From Fidelibacterota bacterium (lineage in GTDB: Bacteria; Pseudomonadota; Alphaproteobacteria; Rhodospirillales; Rhodospirillaceae), in contig CANJLF010000019.1 of assembly GCA_947475295.1 (NCBI GenBank), positions 1-55,527 of the forward strand: a DNA stretch of 55,527 bases. Direction: 5' to 3'. Position 1 is the first letter of the stretch, and every line of letters begins with the position of its first letter. The notes below the pieces were generated by a model that worked only from the letters and a program-made list of their open reading frames with translations, had not been told where the DNA came from and did no database searches. Shown piece after piece: positions 19,201-29,121 of this stretch. Made by a program: the position numbers and the translations under genes.

Positions 19201-19334
19201 ATGACGCCGGTTTCAGTGTGCGGGTACTGCTGGACGGGCAAGGACATCAGCGCGCGCAGGCCGATAACCAGGATCGTCAGGCTGACGACCATCGACAGCA
19301 CCGGCCGCTTGACGAAGATATCTGTGAACTTCAT
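16257..19334 (-). CDS. RND efflux pump, inner-membrane permease (HAE1 family)
   Basis: Proton-driven tripartite efflux transporter of 1025 residues, the standard RND length. The N terminus MKFTDIFVKRPVLSMVVSLTI is typical. The two halves each hold a large periplasmic loop and six membrane segments; helix 4 carries the proton-relay acids in AIGLVVDDAIIVVENVTRH. GPSRQFIMESTGF marks the second docking/porter region. It most resembles MexI/MexW-type pumps. It is the third gene of the operon, 29 bp after the adaptor. Substrates cannot be told from sequence. Confidence 0.95.
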   Translation of the reverse strand: MKFTDIFVKRPVLSMVVSLTILVIGLRALMSLPVQQYPHTETGVITVMTAYYGADPDVVAGFISTPLENAIAEANGIDYMTSVSRSGLSTITVNLLLNYDSNRALTEISSKVSAVRNSLPPQSQQPVISIGSGLNTTAVMYIGFSSDVLPVNKITDYILRIVQPKLQVIEGVQKAELLGSQNFALRAWLDPDKLAAVGLTGADVNNMLLQNDYISGIGNTKGQMTQTTLTASTGIHTVEEFENLAIKHNGDAIVRLKDVAKVTLGAEDYESDFNFNGQKTVGIAINLAPGANLLTVAGGVQAIFPEIRAQLPAGLTGEIAYDASRFVDAAIHEVIYTLVEALLIVTLVVFAFMGSPRAVFIPTIAIPLSLVGTFGFMLALGFSINLLTLLALVLAIGLVVDDAIIVVENVTRHIEEGMDPFSAAMQAARELGGPIVAMTVVLVAVYVPVAFQVGLTGTLFREFALTVVGAVTISAIVALTLSPMMCARMLRPHDAAASGWENRLVVGIEYYFGKLHRGYMRWLRASLSTVSVTLVFAAVILGSIYFLYAGAQKELAPVEDEGFLISFGQPPTNATLEQRLLYGQQMRDIAKGYKEVDASFQMEFPGQTLLGMILKPWGERDASATELQARMQTDFNSVPGAQLAVFVPPTLPGSFGLPVQFSIGTTQSYAQLNDVSQAFLGEALKSGMFMFLASDLKINRPQSNIEIDRDKAAQLGLTMSDVGNAMSAMLGGGYTNYFSLEGRSYKVIPQVQQSSRLNVDQLLNYHIRVSDGSTVPLSTIATISSKAVPESLNHFQQLPAATISGVQMPAVSLGATLAYLQDLGARTLPAGYYIDYGGPSRQFIMESTGFVATFGFALIVIYLALAALFESFRDPVIILVSVPMSVAGALLFINLGIGGATLNIYTQVGLVTLMGLISKHGILLVEFANEAQKAGKSKLEAIEEAASIRLRPILMTTAAMVFGVMPLVIASGAGASARFAIGLVIATGISIGTLFTLFVVPAVYVLMAGDHSAVNAEAEGAQALS

Positions 19335-19363
19335 GGCCTTAACTTTCGAATCTGAGCATAGCC

Positions 19364-20503
19364 CTATTGATCGATAGGCTTGGGCTTGGGATTGTTGGTC
19401 GGCTGTACGGCATTGTTGATGATCAGCGGCGTGTCGTTCTGCAGCTTGGTGCCGCCGGCTGTGACCACCTGATCGCCTTCCTTGACGCCTTCAAAGATCG
19501 CGACCTGATCGCCGCGCGTGGGGCCGGTCACAACGAAAGTCTGCCGCGCCTTGAGTTTGGGCTCGCCCTTGTCGTCCTTGCCGTCTTGCACAGCCAAGTA
19601 CACCGTGTCGCCGTAGGGGTTATAGGTGATGGATGTCTGCGGCAGCGTGATGTAGCGCTGCGACGAGCCGGCGCCGACTTCGATGTTCACCGACGTGCCT
19701 GGCAGAAGTTTCTGCGTCGGATTTTTCAGCGTCGCGCGGACCAAAACCGTGCGGCTGGCGGCTTCGACCTTGGGATTGATAGCGCTGATCTCGCCCTCGA
19801 CACCGGCCGCGGCGCCGACATCGATCTTTACGACAGCTTTCTGGCCGACCTCGATGCGGTTGACCTGCTGCGCCGGCAGATAAAAGTCGGCATAGATCGG
19901 ATCCAGAGCTTGCAGTGTCACGATCGGCGTTCCGGGATTGAGAAACTGCCCTACATCGACCGTGCGCACGCCCAGGCGGCCGCCGAACGGCGCCCTGACG
20001 ATCTTCTTGTTGACCATGGCGCGTTGCTGCTGCACCGCTGCCTGCGCGTTCTTGAGGCCGGCGGCATCGACATCCAGCTGCGCACGGCTGATGGCTTTGG
20101 CTTCAAATTGCTTGTTGTTGCGCTCGAAGGTGCTCTGGGCGAGCTGCGCGGAAGCTTCCAGCGACCGCAGGCGGGCTTCTTCGTCCTCGGCGCGCAGGCG
20201 CAGAAGCACGGTCCCGGCTTTCACTTCGTCGCCGGAGTTGAACAGCACCTCATCGACGATGCCCGACACTTCCAGCGATAGGTCGGCGCCCTTGACGGCG
20301 CGCAAGCTGCCGACGGCCGTGATGCTGGGCTGCCACTCTTCGGTCTTGGCGGTCATGGTCGAGACCGTTTGCGGCGGGGCCCCCATCGACGCGAAGTACT
20401 TCTTCATCATCACGCCTTTGAAGGTGCCGAAGCCGAAGACCAAACCGAGCACCACGCCGACCGAAGCCAGCATAATGACCATGCGTTTTGTCGTAATATT
20501 CAT
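19364..20503 (-). CDS. RND efflux periplasmic adaptor (membrane fusion protein)
   Basis: Links the RND pump to the outer-membrane channel. The 379-residue protein has an N-terminal membrane anchor (residues 9-32). It then has a lipoyl half-motif (GSLRAVKGADLSLEVSGIV), a coiled-coil hairpin (residues about 110-160), the second lipoyl half (KIVRAPFGGRLGVR) and a beta-barrel (LDPIYADFYLPAQQ). It ends in a Pro/Lys tail. No lipobox is seen, so it is anchored by its helix. It lies 39 bp after the outer-membrane gene and 29 bp before the pump gene. Confidence 0.94.
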   Translation of the reverse strand: MNITTKRMVIMLASVGVVLGLVFGFGTFKGVMMKKYFASMGAPPQTVSTMTAKTEEWQPSITAVGSLRAVKGADLSLEVSGIVDEVLFNSGDEVKAGTVLLRLRAEDEEARLRSLEASAQLAQSTFERNNKQFEAKAISRAQLDVDAAGLKNAQAAVQQQRAMVNKKIVRAPFGGRLGVRTVDVGQFLNPGTPIVTLQALDPIYADFYLPAQQVNRIEVGQKAVVKIDVGAAAGVEGEISAINPKVEAASRTVLVRATLKNPTQKLLPGTSVNIEVGAGSSQRYITLPQTSITYNPYGDTVYLAVQDGKDDKGEPKLKARQTFVVTGPTRGDQVAIFEGVKEGDQVVTAGGTKLQNDTPLIINNAVQPTNNPKPKPIDQ

Positions 20504-20542
20504 CTCAAATCCCCATTGTGCGTCCGGCTGGACGTCACTTGT

Positions 20543-22072
20543 CTACTGGTTCGCACTGACTTTGGTTTCAGCGGTATCGTCGGAACGGTTCCACCATCCG
20601 CCGCCCAGCGCCACGAACAGCGCGGCGGTATCGGCGTAACGGCTGGCCTGGGCCTGGACCAAAGCAACACGCGCTTGCTGATAGCTGCGCTGGGCGTCGA
20701 GCAAGGTCAGGAAATTGGTGGCGCCCGTCTGGAAGCGGTTTTGAGCGATGGTGAAGTTCTCCTGCGCCGCGCGTTCGGCTTCGAGCTGGGCTCTGACCGC
20801 ATCGGCGTCCACCTGAAGGGCGGAGAGCGTGTCGGCGACATTCTGGAACGCGCCAACCACGGTGCCGCGATACTGCGCGGCGGCGCTGTCATAGGCCGCC
20901 ACGGCCGCGCGCCGGCGGTGCAAGAGCTCGCCCCCCCGGAAGATCGGCTGCGTCAGGCCGGCGCCTAAGCTCCAGACTGTCGAGCCGGGGTTTAGAAGAT
21001 CCGAGAACCGCGACGCCGAATTGCCATAGCTGGCGTTGAGCGAGACCTGGGGCAGCATCAAGGCCGTCGCCACACCGATGTCGGCGCTGGCGGCGTGCAT
21101 CATGGCTTCCGAAGCGCGAATATCCGGGCGTTGCTGTACCAGTGCGGACGGCAGGCTCACGGGCAGGTTTTCCGGCAGTCGCAGTGAGGCCAGATCGAAC
21201 GTCTCCAACGACGCGTCGTCGGGGAAGCGGCCGGCCAACGCCAGCAACTGACTGTTGATCTGCGCCAGTTGTTTCTGCAGCGCCGGCAGTTGCGCGCGGG
21301 TCTGGGCGACGGCGGCCACTTGAGTCAGTACGTCGGCTTCGGCGATGCCGCCCAGTTCCAACTGCTTCCGCAATACACCGAGCTGCTCTTCCTGGGCCCC
21401 AAGGATGGCCTGGGTGGCCTCGACCTGAGCGCGCAATGAGGCTTGCTGCACGGCCGCAACGATGACGTTGGAGGTCAATGCGAGATAAGCAGCTTCCATC
21501 TGGAAACGGGCTTGTTCGGTCTGCGCCGTGGTGCCTTCCAACGCGCGGCGCGATCCGCCCCACAGGTCGATAGCATAAGATACGGACACCGACGCTGTGG
21601 TGACGGTAAAGGCGGGGATGGTGGACGCGCCCCCCGCGCCGAAGGAGTTGTAGCTCTGCTGGCGCGCGGCATTCAGGTGTCCGTCGACCGCAGGAAACAG
21701 AATGCTCTGCTGCGCCTTCTGATTTTCCTGGGCGACGCGCAAGCTAGCTTCGGCGGCCTGCAGCGTGGGATTATTCTTGAGGGCCTGCGTGATCAGCGCA
21801 TTCAGCTGCGGCGATTGGAACAGCGTCCACCACTGTGCGGCGATGTCTTGGCCGGCCGTGAAGGATTGACTCGCTCCTGCGGGCGCGTCGGCCGAGGCCG
21901 TGGCGCCGAGCGGCGTCGGCGTATATCCGCTGACAGCGGGCGCGTCGGGGCGCTCGAAGTTAGGGCCCACGGCGCAGCTTGCCAAAATCAGGCCTGCGGC
22001 TGCGGCGCTCGCCGTACGGCGGAGCACTTTTTTGAGCGATGCGGATTTCAACGAAAAGGGCTTTGGCGACAC
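20543..22072 (-). CDS. Outer-membrane efflux lipoprotein (NodT/OprM family)
   Basis: TolC-like trimeric channel of 509 residues. The signal peptide ends in the lipobox LASC (residues about 30-33), followed by AVGPNFERPDAP, the usual NodT start. Two OEP repeats are visible, with QRPDIRASEAMMHAASADIGVA in the second. The start is GTG 22072, with AAGGA about 10 bp upstream. It is the first gene of the efflux operon: transcription runs outer-membrane protein, adaptor, pump. The upstream promoter and palindrome (22135-22190) drive all three. Confidence 0.94.
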   Translation of the reverse strand: MSPKPFSLKSASLKKVLRRTASAAAAGLILASCAVGPNFERPDAPAVSGYTPTPLGATASADAPAGASQSFTAGQDIAAQWWTLFQSPQLNALITQALKNNPTLQAAEASLRVAQENQKAQQSILFPAVDGHLNAARQQSYNSFGAGGASTIPAFTVTTASVSVSYAIDLWGGSRRALEGTTAQTEQARFQMEAAYLALTSNVIVAAVQQASLRAQVEATQAILGAQEEQLGVLRKQLELGGIAEADVLTQVAAVAQTRAQLPALQKQLAQINSQLLALAGRFPDDASLETFDLASLRLPENLPVSLPSALVQQRPDIRASEAMMHAASADIGVATALMLPQVSLNASYGNSASRFSDLLNPGSTVWSLGAGLTQPIFRGGELLHRRRAAVAAYDSAAAQYRGTVVGAFQNVADTLSALQVDADAVRAQLEAERAAQENFTIAQNRFQTGATNFLTLLDAQRSYQQARVALVQAQASRYADTAALFVALGGGWWNRSDDTAETKVSANQ

Positions 22073-22134
22073 GGGGCAAATATCCTTGCGGCTTTTTCTG
22101 CTTAGGGAGGTGTGTCTTGGGCGAAAGCTCGCTC

Positions 22135-22190
22135 TGTAAGGAACGTTACACAGGGAGGGCTTTTTATAGGAATAACAACCAGAGGGTCAA
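22135..22190 (-). promoter_or_regulatory. Promoter and palindromic operator candidate of the RND efflux operon
   Basis: On the minus strand, TTGACC (22185-22190) and TATAAA (22163-22168) are separated by 16 bp. Just downstream, at about the transcription start, is the perfect palindrome TGTAA-N6-TTACA (22135-22150). Position and symmetry fit a TetR- or MarR-type repressor site; no such regulator gene is adjacent. The promoter is a sequence match; the operator is an inference. Confidence 0.65.
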
Positions 22191-22270
22191 TAGTTTGCTG
22201 CTCTGCACTATAGTCAAATATGAGTGATACGAGTGTGAAAGATCACCCAAACTGCTCTGTTACATAAGCC

Positions 22271-24472
22271 TCAACGCCGAGCCCGTGTCCGTGTCCGGCC
22301 CTTTTTGACGGTTGGTTTGCCGGCTTTGCCGCCAGAGGAACGAGGTGCGGAGCGGGGCGCAAAACGGGCGGCGGCCTGGGGATGCGGTGCCGGGACATCG
22401 TCTTCGGCGGCCTTGTCGATGCCGCTGTCGGCGTCGCCGGCATATTCCAATTCCATCATCTCCAGACGACGGATTTCATCGCGCAGCCGGGCGGCTTCCT
22501 CGAACTCCAGATCGGCGGCGGCGGCGCGCATTTTCTTATCCAGGGCGTCGATGGTGGCCCGGAGGTTATGGCCCATCAGGCCCCCGTCCTCGCCGAAGCC
22601 GGTATCGACCGTCACGTGATCCTGCTCGTAGACGCTGCTCATGACGTCATTGATGCGCGAGCGCACGGACTCGGGCGTGATGCCGTTGGCGATATTGAAG
22701 GCCTGCTGCTTCTCGCGGCGGCGGTTGGTTTCGCGGATGGCAGCTTCGAGCGACCCGGTCATGCGGTCGGCGTAGAGAATGACCCGGCCGTCGAGATTGC
22801 GCGCGGCGCGGCCTATGGTCTGAATGAGCGACGTCTGCGAGCGCAGGAAACCTTCCTTGTCGGCATCGAGAATGGCGACCAGGCCGCACTCGGGAATATC
22901 CAGACCCTCGCGCAGCAAGTTGATGCCCACCAGTACGTCGAAGGCGCCCAACCTCAAGTCGCGGATAATCTCGATGCGCTCCAGGGTTTCGATATCCGAG
23001 TGCATGTAGCGCACGCGGATGCCGTGTTCGTGGAAATATTCGGTCAAGTCTTCGGCCATGCGCTTGGTCAGCGTCGTGACCAGCACGCGCATGCCCTTGG
23101 CGGCAACCGCTTTGCATTCCCCCAACAAGTCGTCGACCTGTTTTTCCGCCGGCCGGATGATGCAGACCGGATCGATCAACCCCGTGGGCCGGATGAGCTG
23201 TTCGGTGAACACGCCGCCGACCCGGTTCAATTCCCAAGGACCGGGCGTGGCCGAGACATAAATCGTCTCGGGACGCATGACGTCCCACTCCTCGAACTTG
23301 AGCGGGCGGTTGTCGCGGCAGGACGGCAGGCGGAAGCCATAGTCCGACAGCGTCGATTTGCGGTTGAAGTCGCCCTTATACATACCGCCGATCTGCGACA
23401 CGGCGACGTGGCTTTCATCGACGAACAGCAGCGCATCTTCGGGCAGGTATTCGAACAGCGTCGGTGGCGGCTCGCCGGCTTTGCGGCCCGTCAGAAAGCG
23501 CGAGTAGTTTTCGATGCTTTTGCAGTGGCCCGTGGTTTCCATCATTTCCAGATCGAACATGGTGCGCTGTTCCAGGCGCTGGGCCTCCAACAGCTTGCCC
23601 TGGCCGTGAAACTCTTCCAGGCGTTGCTTCAGTTCAACTTTGATGCCCTTCATGGCCTGCGACAAGGCCGGGCGTGGTGTGACGTAGTGACTGCCGGGAT
23701 AGACCACTTCCTCTTTCAAGGTCGCGGTCTTCTCGCCGGTCAGCGGATCGAACTCGTGAATAAATTCGATATCGTCGCCAAACAGCGAGACGCGCCAGGC
23801 GCGATCCTCGTAGTGAGCGGGAAATATCTCGACCACATCGCCGCGCACCCTAAAGGTGCCGCGATGGAAATTCATGTCGTTGCGTTTGTACTGCAGGGCA
23901 ACCAACTGTTTGACCAGGTCGGCGCGTGGAAACACCGCCCCTTCCTGCAGCTTGATGGTCATGCTGGCGTAAGACTCGACCGAGCCGATGCCGTAGATGC
24001 AGCTGACCGAGGCGACGATGACGGTATCGCGGCGCTCTAAAATCGCGCGGGTCGCCGCATGGCGCATGCGGTCGATCTGCTCGTTGATGCTGGAGTCTTT
24101 CTCGATATAAGTGTCGGTGCGCGGAACGTAGGCCTCCGGCTGGTAGTAGTCGTAATAGGATACGAAATACTCCACGGCGTTATCGGGAAAGAACGACTTC
24201 ATTTCCTGATAGAGCTGCGCCGCTAGGGTTTTGTTGGGCGCAAGGATCAAAGACGGCCGCCCGGTGCGGGCGATGACATGGGCCATAGTGAAAGTCTTGC
24301 CCGAACCGGTCACGCCCAAGAGCACCTGATCGCGCTCTTTGCCTTCGAGGCCTTTGACGAGATCCTCTATGGCCCGGGGTTGGTCGCCAGCGGGGGTGAA
24401 GCCACTGACCAGCTTGAAGTTCGCCCGGGGGCCGGCTGGCGGCTTGGCATAAAGGGGGACTGTGACGGACAT
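22271..24472 (-). CDS. uvrB: UvrABC excinuclease subunit B
   Basis: Damage-verifying helicase-like subunit of nucleotide excision repair. From ATG 24472 ([14 protein letters not shown]) it is 733 residues; an ATG 12 bp upstream is also possible. Walker A is GVTGSGKT, the beta-hairpin region is [20 protein letters not shown], and the Walker B-like box is LLFVDESH. The C-terminal UVR domain ([22 protein letters not shown]) contacts UvrC. A basic Ala/Arg/Lys-rich tail of about 45 residues (ending [10 protein letters not shown]) extends beyond it. It stands as a single gene. Confidence 0.97.
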   Translation of the reverse strand: MSVTVPLYAKPPAGPRANFKLVSGFTPAGDQPRAIEDLVKGLEGKERDQVLLGVTGSGKTFTMAHVIARTGRPSLILAPNKTLAAQLYQEMKSFFPDNAVEYFVSYYDYYQPEAYVPRTDTYIEKDSSINEQIDRMRHAATRAILERRDTVIVASVSCIYGIGSVESYASMTIKLQEGAVFPRADLVKQLVALQYKRNDMNFHRGTFRVRGDVVEIFPAHYEDRAWRVSLFGDDIEFIHEFDPLTGEKTATLKEEVVYPGSHYVTPRPALSQAMKGIKVELKQRLEEFHGQGKLLEAQRLEQRTMFDLEMMETTGHCKSIENYSRFLTGRKAGEPPPTLFEYLPEDALLFVDESHVAVSQIGGMYKGDFNRKSTLSDYGFRLPSCRDNRPLKFEEWDVMRPETIYVSATPGPWELNRVGGVFTEQLIRPTGLIDPVCIIRPAEKQVDDLLGECKAVAAKGMRVLVTTLTKRMAEDLTEYFHEHGIRVRYMHSDIETLERIEIIRDLRLGAFDVLVGINLLREGLDIPECGLVAILDADKEGFLRSQTSLIQTIGRAARNLDGRVILYADRMTGSLEAAIRETNRRREKQQAFNIANGITPESVRSRINDVMSSVYEQDHVTVDTGFGEDGGLMGHNLRATIDALDKKMRAAAADLEFEEAARLRDEIRRLEMMELEYAGDADSGIDKAAEDDVPAPHPQAAARFAPRSAPRSSGGKAGKPTVKKGRTRTRARR

Positions 24473-24668
24473 GAGCCTATACATAGGCCAGACCCACCGC
24501 TTTCGCCATCGCGCGGTGAACGCGCGGATTTAAAAATGGCGGCCTTCCGCCGCCACTGCAATAATGCCGGTTTCCTATGCGTTTTAAGGGCATTACGGCG
24601 GTTGCGGCGAGCGCTTCCCGGCAGTATTGTCCGCGCGCTTTCAGAGAATGATCTTTGCAGGTTTTTAA

Positions 24669-25883
<1,215 letters not shown>

Positions 25884-25904
25884 GTTATCAGCCCATCGAA
25901 GAAG

Positions 25905-25936
25905 AAACGGCGCCTTAAAGGGCGCCGTTTTTCTTT
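25905..25936 (+). terminator. Rho-independent terminator of aatA
   Basis: A 10-bp perfect stem, AAACGGCGCC (25905-25914) with GGCGCCGTTT (25921-25930), 6-nt loop, followed by TTCTTT. It ends at the 3' edge of the convergent GNAT gene. Confidence 0.9.
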
Positions 25937-26409
25937 CAAAGTACCTTCGTCATTTCCACGTTTACGATGGGCGAATCCATTTCCGTGCCAGGATAGGTTC
26001 TAATCTCGATCCATCCTCTGCGCCGGTAAAAATCGCGAGCGCGTTCATTAAAAGACCGAACTTCTAACCGCGCGGTTGTATGCGTTTGCGCGATCCGGCG
26101 CTCGGCCTCTTTCAGCAGAGCCGAGCCGATACCCTTGCTCCATGACTTTGGGTCGACGTGAAGACTTTCCACACAGTCGGCGGCGACCTCTAACACGCCC
26201 ACGAGTTCATCATTCACAATAGCCACGGTGAGAGAGCGCCACGTGCGTTCAACGTACTTTCGCGCCGGATCATCAACCGCAAACCTCTGCACGGCGTCGA
26301 ACGGCAATTCTGGAGCCCAACTCACCAGCCACGAACGTCGCTCGAGACGAATCAGCCCTGCAATATCTGTTTCAAGTGCCGGCCTAAGGACGATTTCTTC
26401 GCTCGGCAT
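25936..26409 (-). CDS. GNAT family N-acetyltransferase
   Basis: A 157-residue single-domain acetyltransferase. The acetyl-CoA loop is visible in SWSKGIGSALLKEAERR (motif A, about residues 93-109), preceded by the ESLHVDPK strand and followed by ARLEVRSFNERARDFYRRRGW. The substrate is unknown. It is convergent with aatA, and the intergenic sRNA candidate lies upstream on the same strand. Base composition is slightly lower in GC than its neighbours. Confidence 0.85.
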   Translation of the reverse strand: MPSEEIVLRPALETDIAGLIRLERRSWLVSWAPELPFDAVQRFAVDDPARKYVERTWRSLTVAIVNDELVGVLEVAADCVESLHVDPKSWSKGIGSALLKEAERRIAQTHTTARLEVRSFNERARDFYRRRGWIEIRTYPGTEMDSPIVNVEMTKVL

Positions 26410-26487
26410 TTAATCCCCCACGAATCGCATGGGTGGAACGTATGTCATGACCGGTTGATAAGCGAGGAAGCGTCTACCCCGTAAAAT

Positions 26488-26522
26488 TTTCGCCCCTAGG
26501 GGGGAGGACCCTAGGGGCGAAA
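26488..26522 (-). terminator. Terminator-like perfect 14-bp hairpin (HP4)
   Basis: TTTCGCCCCTAGGG (26488-26501) is fully complementary to CCCTAGGGGCGAAA (26509-26522). On the minus strand the 3' side continues into ATTTT, a short T-run; on the plus strand there is none. This favours minus-strand transcription of the sRNA candidate. Confidence 0.6.
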
Positions 26523-26723
26523 GTCTCTCAGGGAGGCTTTGACACCTGATTAGACAATGTCCTGGGCTTTTATGCCCTTAGACGGCGGTGATGTTTGGGG
26601 GGAGGACCCTAGATCACCTTTGTCTACCCTTAGACCAAGTGATGAACGGGGGAGGACCGGCCATCACGAGTTTCTTGTTACTTCCGCACTTTCCGCGGTT
26701 TTTCCTGGGAGGGAGGGACCGCG
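26488..26723 (-). ncRNA. Candidate multi-hairpin sRNA locus with repeated anti-Shine-Dalgarno loops
   Basis: Read on the minus strand, four hairpins expose C-rich loops. HP1: stem 26694-26699/26718-26723, loop with CCCTCCCTCCC. HP2: GTGATG/CATCAC, 26639-26644/26662-26667, loop with GGTCCTCCCCC. HP3: GGTGAT/ATCACC, 26587-26592/26613-26618, loop with GGTCCTCCCCC. HP4: a 14-bp perfect stem, 26488-26501/26509-26522, loop TCCTCCC inside GGTCCTCCCCC, followed on this strand by ATTTT, so a plausible terminator. Another CCTCCC lies between HP3 and HP4. No credible ORF occupies the gap. It may be one RNA of about 240 nt or two tandem ones. The design matches anti-SD-loop sRNAs of alphaproteobacteria (cuckoo/CcsR, MmgR). 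No promoter could be placed with confidence. Confidence 0.6.
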
Positions 26724-26872
26724 TGATTGCTGCGACGCAACATCTGAGGGTGAGGCTATGCGCCAAGCCCCAGCATTTCCAATGCAATCTCGGAATGCCG
26801 CTATGCAGCATACGCATGCCCTGGCAGGTAAAAATGTCACATTCCCGGTAGGTCGAATCCGCCAAAATGGCT

Positions 26873-27832
26873 TTAGCTGGCGGTTTTGAGGACGTCGGAA
26901 GTCTGGGCGACCATGGTCAGTTGTAAGCGGGCCTTGGCGATTTCGCGCACCAGGTAATCCCGGAAGACGGCGACGCGCGCCGAATTGCGCAATTCCTCGG
27001 GGTACACGAAATAAGCCTCGATCGGCGGGCCTTCCAATTCTGGCAGCACTTGCACGATGCCGCGCCCTTCCTGGATGAAATATTCCGGCAGCGGGCCGAT
27101 GCCGATGCCGGCCTTCACGGCGCGATAGATGCCGTAGAGGCTGTTGACCCGAAGCGCCGAGCGGCTGGCGATCTTGTTCTTATGCAGGATGTCGGCGAGC
27201 CAGTGCACGCTGGCGACCGGCATGACGCCTTCGCCGAACAGCACCACGTCGTGACTCTTCAGGTCGTCCAAGGTGCGCGGCAGGCCGCGTTCCTTCAAAT
27301 ATTCCGGCGAGGCATAGAGATTGGAACGCAAGTTGCCGAGGTGGCGCTGAATCAAATCCGGCTGCCGCGGTTCGTTGAAACGGATGGCAACGTCGGCTTC
27401 GCGCATCGCCAAGTCCAACTCCTGGTCGTCGAGACGCAAGGTCACTTCGATGTCGGGATAGGTGCGGATGAATTCTTTCAGGCGTCCCGTCAGCCACACC
27501 GAGCCAAAGCCGACGGCGGTGGTCACGCGCAGGGTGCCTTCGGCATTTTCTTTGGTTTCCGTCAGCAGGCTCTCGACGTTGTTCAGCTTAGCGAACACGT
27601 CGTGCACGGTTTTGTAGAGCAGATCGCCTTGCTCGGTCGGAATCAGTCCGCGGGCATGGCGGTGGAAGAGGCTGACGCCAAGCGCCTCTTCCAGCGCGCT
27701 GATCTGACGGCTGACGGCGGACTGGCTGAGATTGAGGGTTTCGCTGGCATGGGTAAAGCTGCCGGCTTCGGCAACCGCGTGAAACACGCGCAGTTTATCC
27801 CAATCAAGACGTCCGTTGCTGCGTAATGGCAT
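26873..27832 (-). CDS. LysR family transcriptional regulator
   Basis: A 319-residue DNA-binding regulator. The N-terminal winged HTH is LDWDKLRVFHAVAEAGSFTHASETLNL... through QSAVSRQISALEEALGVSLF (residues about 9-58). The rest is a type 2 periplasmic-binding-like effector domain. It lies 74 bp after trxB on the same strand and could be co-transcribed with it. The effector is unknown. A CCGCCA/TGGCGG hairpin spans its stop codon (26859-26883), and the sRNA candidate lies beyond. Confidence 0.9.
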   Translation of the reverse strand: MPLRSNGRLDWDKLRVFHAVAEAGSFTHASETLNLSQSAVSRQISALEEALGVSLFHRHARGLIPTEQGDLLYKTVHDVFAKLNNVESLLTETKENAEGTLRVTTAVGFGSVWLTGRLKEFIRTYPDIEVTLRLDDQELDLAMREADVAIRFNEPRQPDLIQRHLGNLRSNLYASPEYLKERGLPRTLDDLKSHDVVLFGEGVMPVASVHWLADILHKNKIASRSALRVNSLYGIYRAVKAGIGIGPLPEYFIQEGRGIVQVLPELEGPPIEAYFVYPEELRNSARVAVFRDYLVREIAKARLQLTMVAQTSDVLKTAS

Positions 27833-27906
27833 GGCTCGTCCTCTTCTTCCGGCGTTCCCGCATCGCCCCCGAGGCGATCAGTGCGGGCCGATCAGTGCGC
27901 TTCGCG

Positions 27907-28851
27907 TTAAGCGCCTGCGGCAGCCAGGAAGCGGTCCGCTTCCAATGCCGCCATGCAGCCTGTTCCGGCGGCGGTCACGGCCTGCCGGTAAACGTGATCC
28001 TGAACGTCGCCCGCGGCAAACACGCCGGGGATATTGGTGCGGGTGGAATCCGCCGCGGTGACGAGATAGCCGTTCTCGTCCATGTCGAGCAGCCCCTTGA
28101 ACAGTTCGGTGTTGGGTGTATGGCCGATGGCGATGAACAGGCCGTCGGTCTTGACCTCCTGCACCGCGCCGGTCTTGACGTTCTTCAAGCGCACGCCGGT
28201 GACACCCGGCGGGCCCTGTTTACCCAGGACTTCGTCCACGGCCGAATCCCAGACCACTTGAATCTTGGGATGGTCGAACATGCGCTTTTGCAGAATTTTT
28301 TCGGCGCGCAAGAAATCGCGGCGATGCACCAGCGTCACTTTGGTGGCGTGGTTGGTCAGGTAAAGGGCTTCCTCGACGGCGGTATTGCCGCCGCCGACCA
28401 CAACGACTTCCTTGCCGCGGAAGAAGAAGCCGTCACAGGTCGCGCAAGCCGAAACGCCGAAGCCCTGAAACTTCTTTTCCGACTCTAAGCCCAGCCAGCG
28501 CGCCGAGGCGCCGGTGGTGACGATCAGGCTGTCGCCGGTGTAAACGTCGCCGGAATCGCCCGTACAGGTGAACGGGCGCTTGGACAGGTCGATTTTCACG
28601 ATGGTGTCGTGCATCACTTTCGCGCCGACATGCTCGGCCTGCTTCTGCATCTGTTCCATGAGCCAGGGGCCCTGGATGACGTCGGGGAAGCCGGGGTAGT
28701 TCTCCACGTCCGTGGTGATGGTCATCTGCCCGCCGGGCTGCATGCCGGCGACGATCACCGGCGCCAGATTGGCGCGGGCGGCATAGATGGCGGCGGTCAG
28801 GCCCGCAGGCCCCGACCCGAGAATCAGCACTTTGGTGTGAATATGAGCCAT
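27907..28851 (-). CDS. trxB: Thioredoxin reductase
   Basis: FAD enzyme passing electrons from NADPH to thioredoxin. From ATG 28851 (MAHIHTKVLILGSGPAG) it is 314 residues, the standard length; the frame is open about 46 codons further upstream but shows no homology. The FAD motif is GSGPAGLTAA, the NADPH motif GGGNTAVEEA, and the redox disulfide CATC in SACATCDGFFF. The C-terminal FAD motif is GVFAAGDVQDHVYRQ. It is divergent from an Lrp-type regulator, an arrangement conserved in alphaproteobacteria, and upstream of the LysR gene. Confidence 0.96.
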   Translation of the reverse strand: MAHIHTKVLILGSGPAGLTAAIYAARANLAPVIVAGMQPGGQMTITTDVENYPGFPDVIQGPWLMEQMQKQAEHVGAKVMHDTIVKIDLSKRPFTCTGDSGDVYTGDSLIVTTGASARWLGLESEKKFQGFGVSACATCDGFFFRGKEVVVVGGGNTAVEEALYLTNHATKVTLVHRRDFLRAEKILQKRMFDHPKIQVVWDSAVDEVLGKQGPPGVTGVRLKNVKTGAVQEVKTDGLFIAIGHTPNTELFKGLLDMDENGYLVTAADSTRTNIPGVFAAGDVQDHVYRQAVTAAGTGCMAALEADRFLAAAGA

Positions 28852-29121
28852 GACAAAAAATGGGGTAAAGGCATTGCTTTGCGATGCAACATTGAGGGGT
28901 AACATACGGTTGCTATGCGTCTGGCGCAAGGCTAGGGGGCCAAATGCCGCTTTTGTGACGTCGTGACGGAATTGCCCATTACTGGCCAAACAAATTTTTC
29001 TATTGCGTCATAGGGCAGGGGATTTGTAATAATATTTCGTAAGTTGGGGAGAGGCGGGGAAGCCGGGGGGCACACCGCTTCGTAACCCCTCGGGGGACCT
29101 ATCAATGAAACGGGCAAAGCG

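Noticed and set aside
26488-26723. Plus-strand reading of the hairpin cluster as a CsrB/RsmY-like RNA with GGA loops
   Set aside because: On the plus strand the loops read GGGGAGGACC, which contains GGA, but the terminator-like T-run follows the 14-bp stem only on the minus strand, and no terminator follows the other end. The minus-strand model is preferred, though not proven.
26557-26889. Plus-strand ORF of 110 codons in the sRNA gap
   Set aside because: It runs through the hairpins and their loop repeats, has no SD and no recognisable protein pattern.
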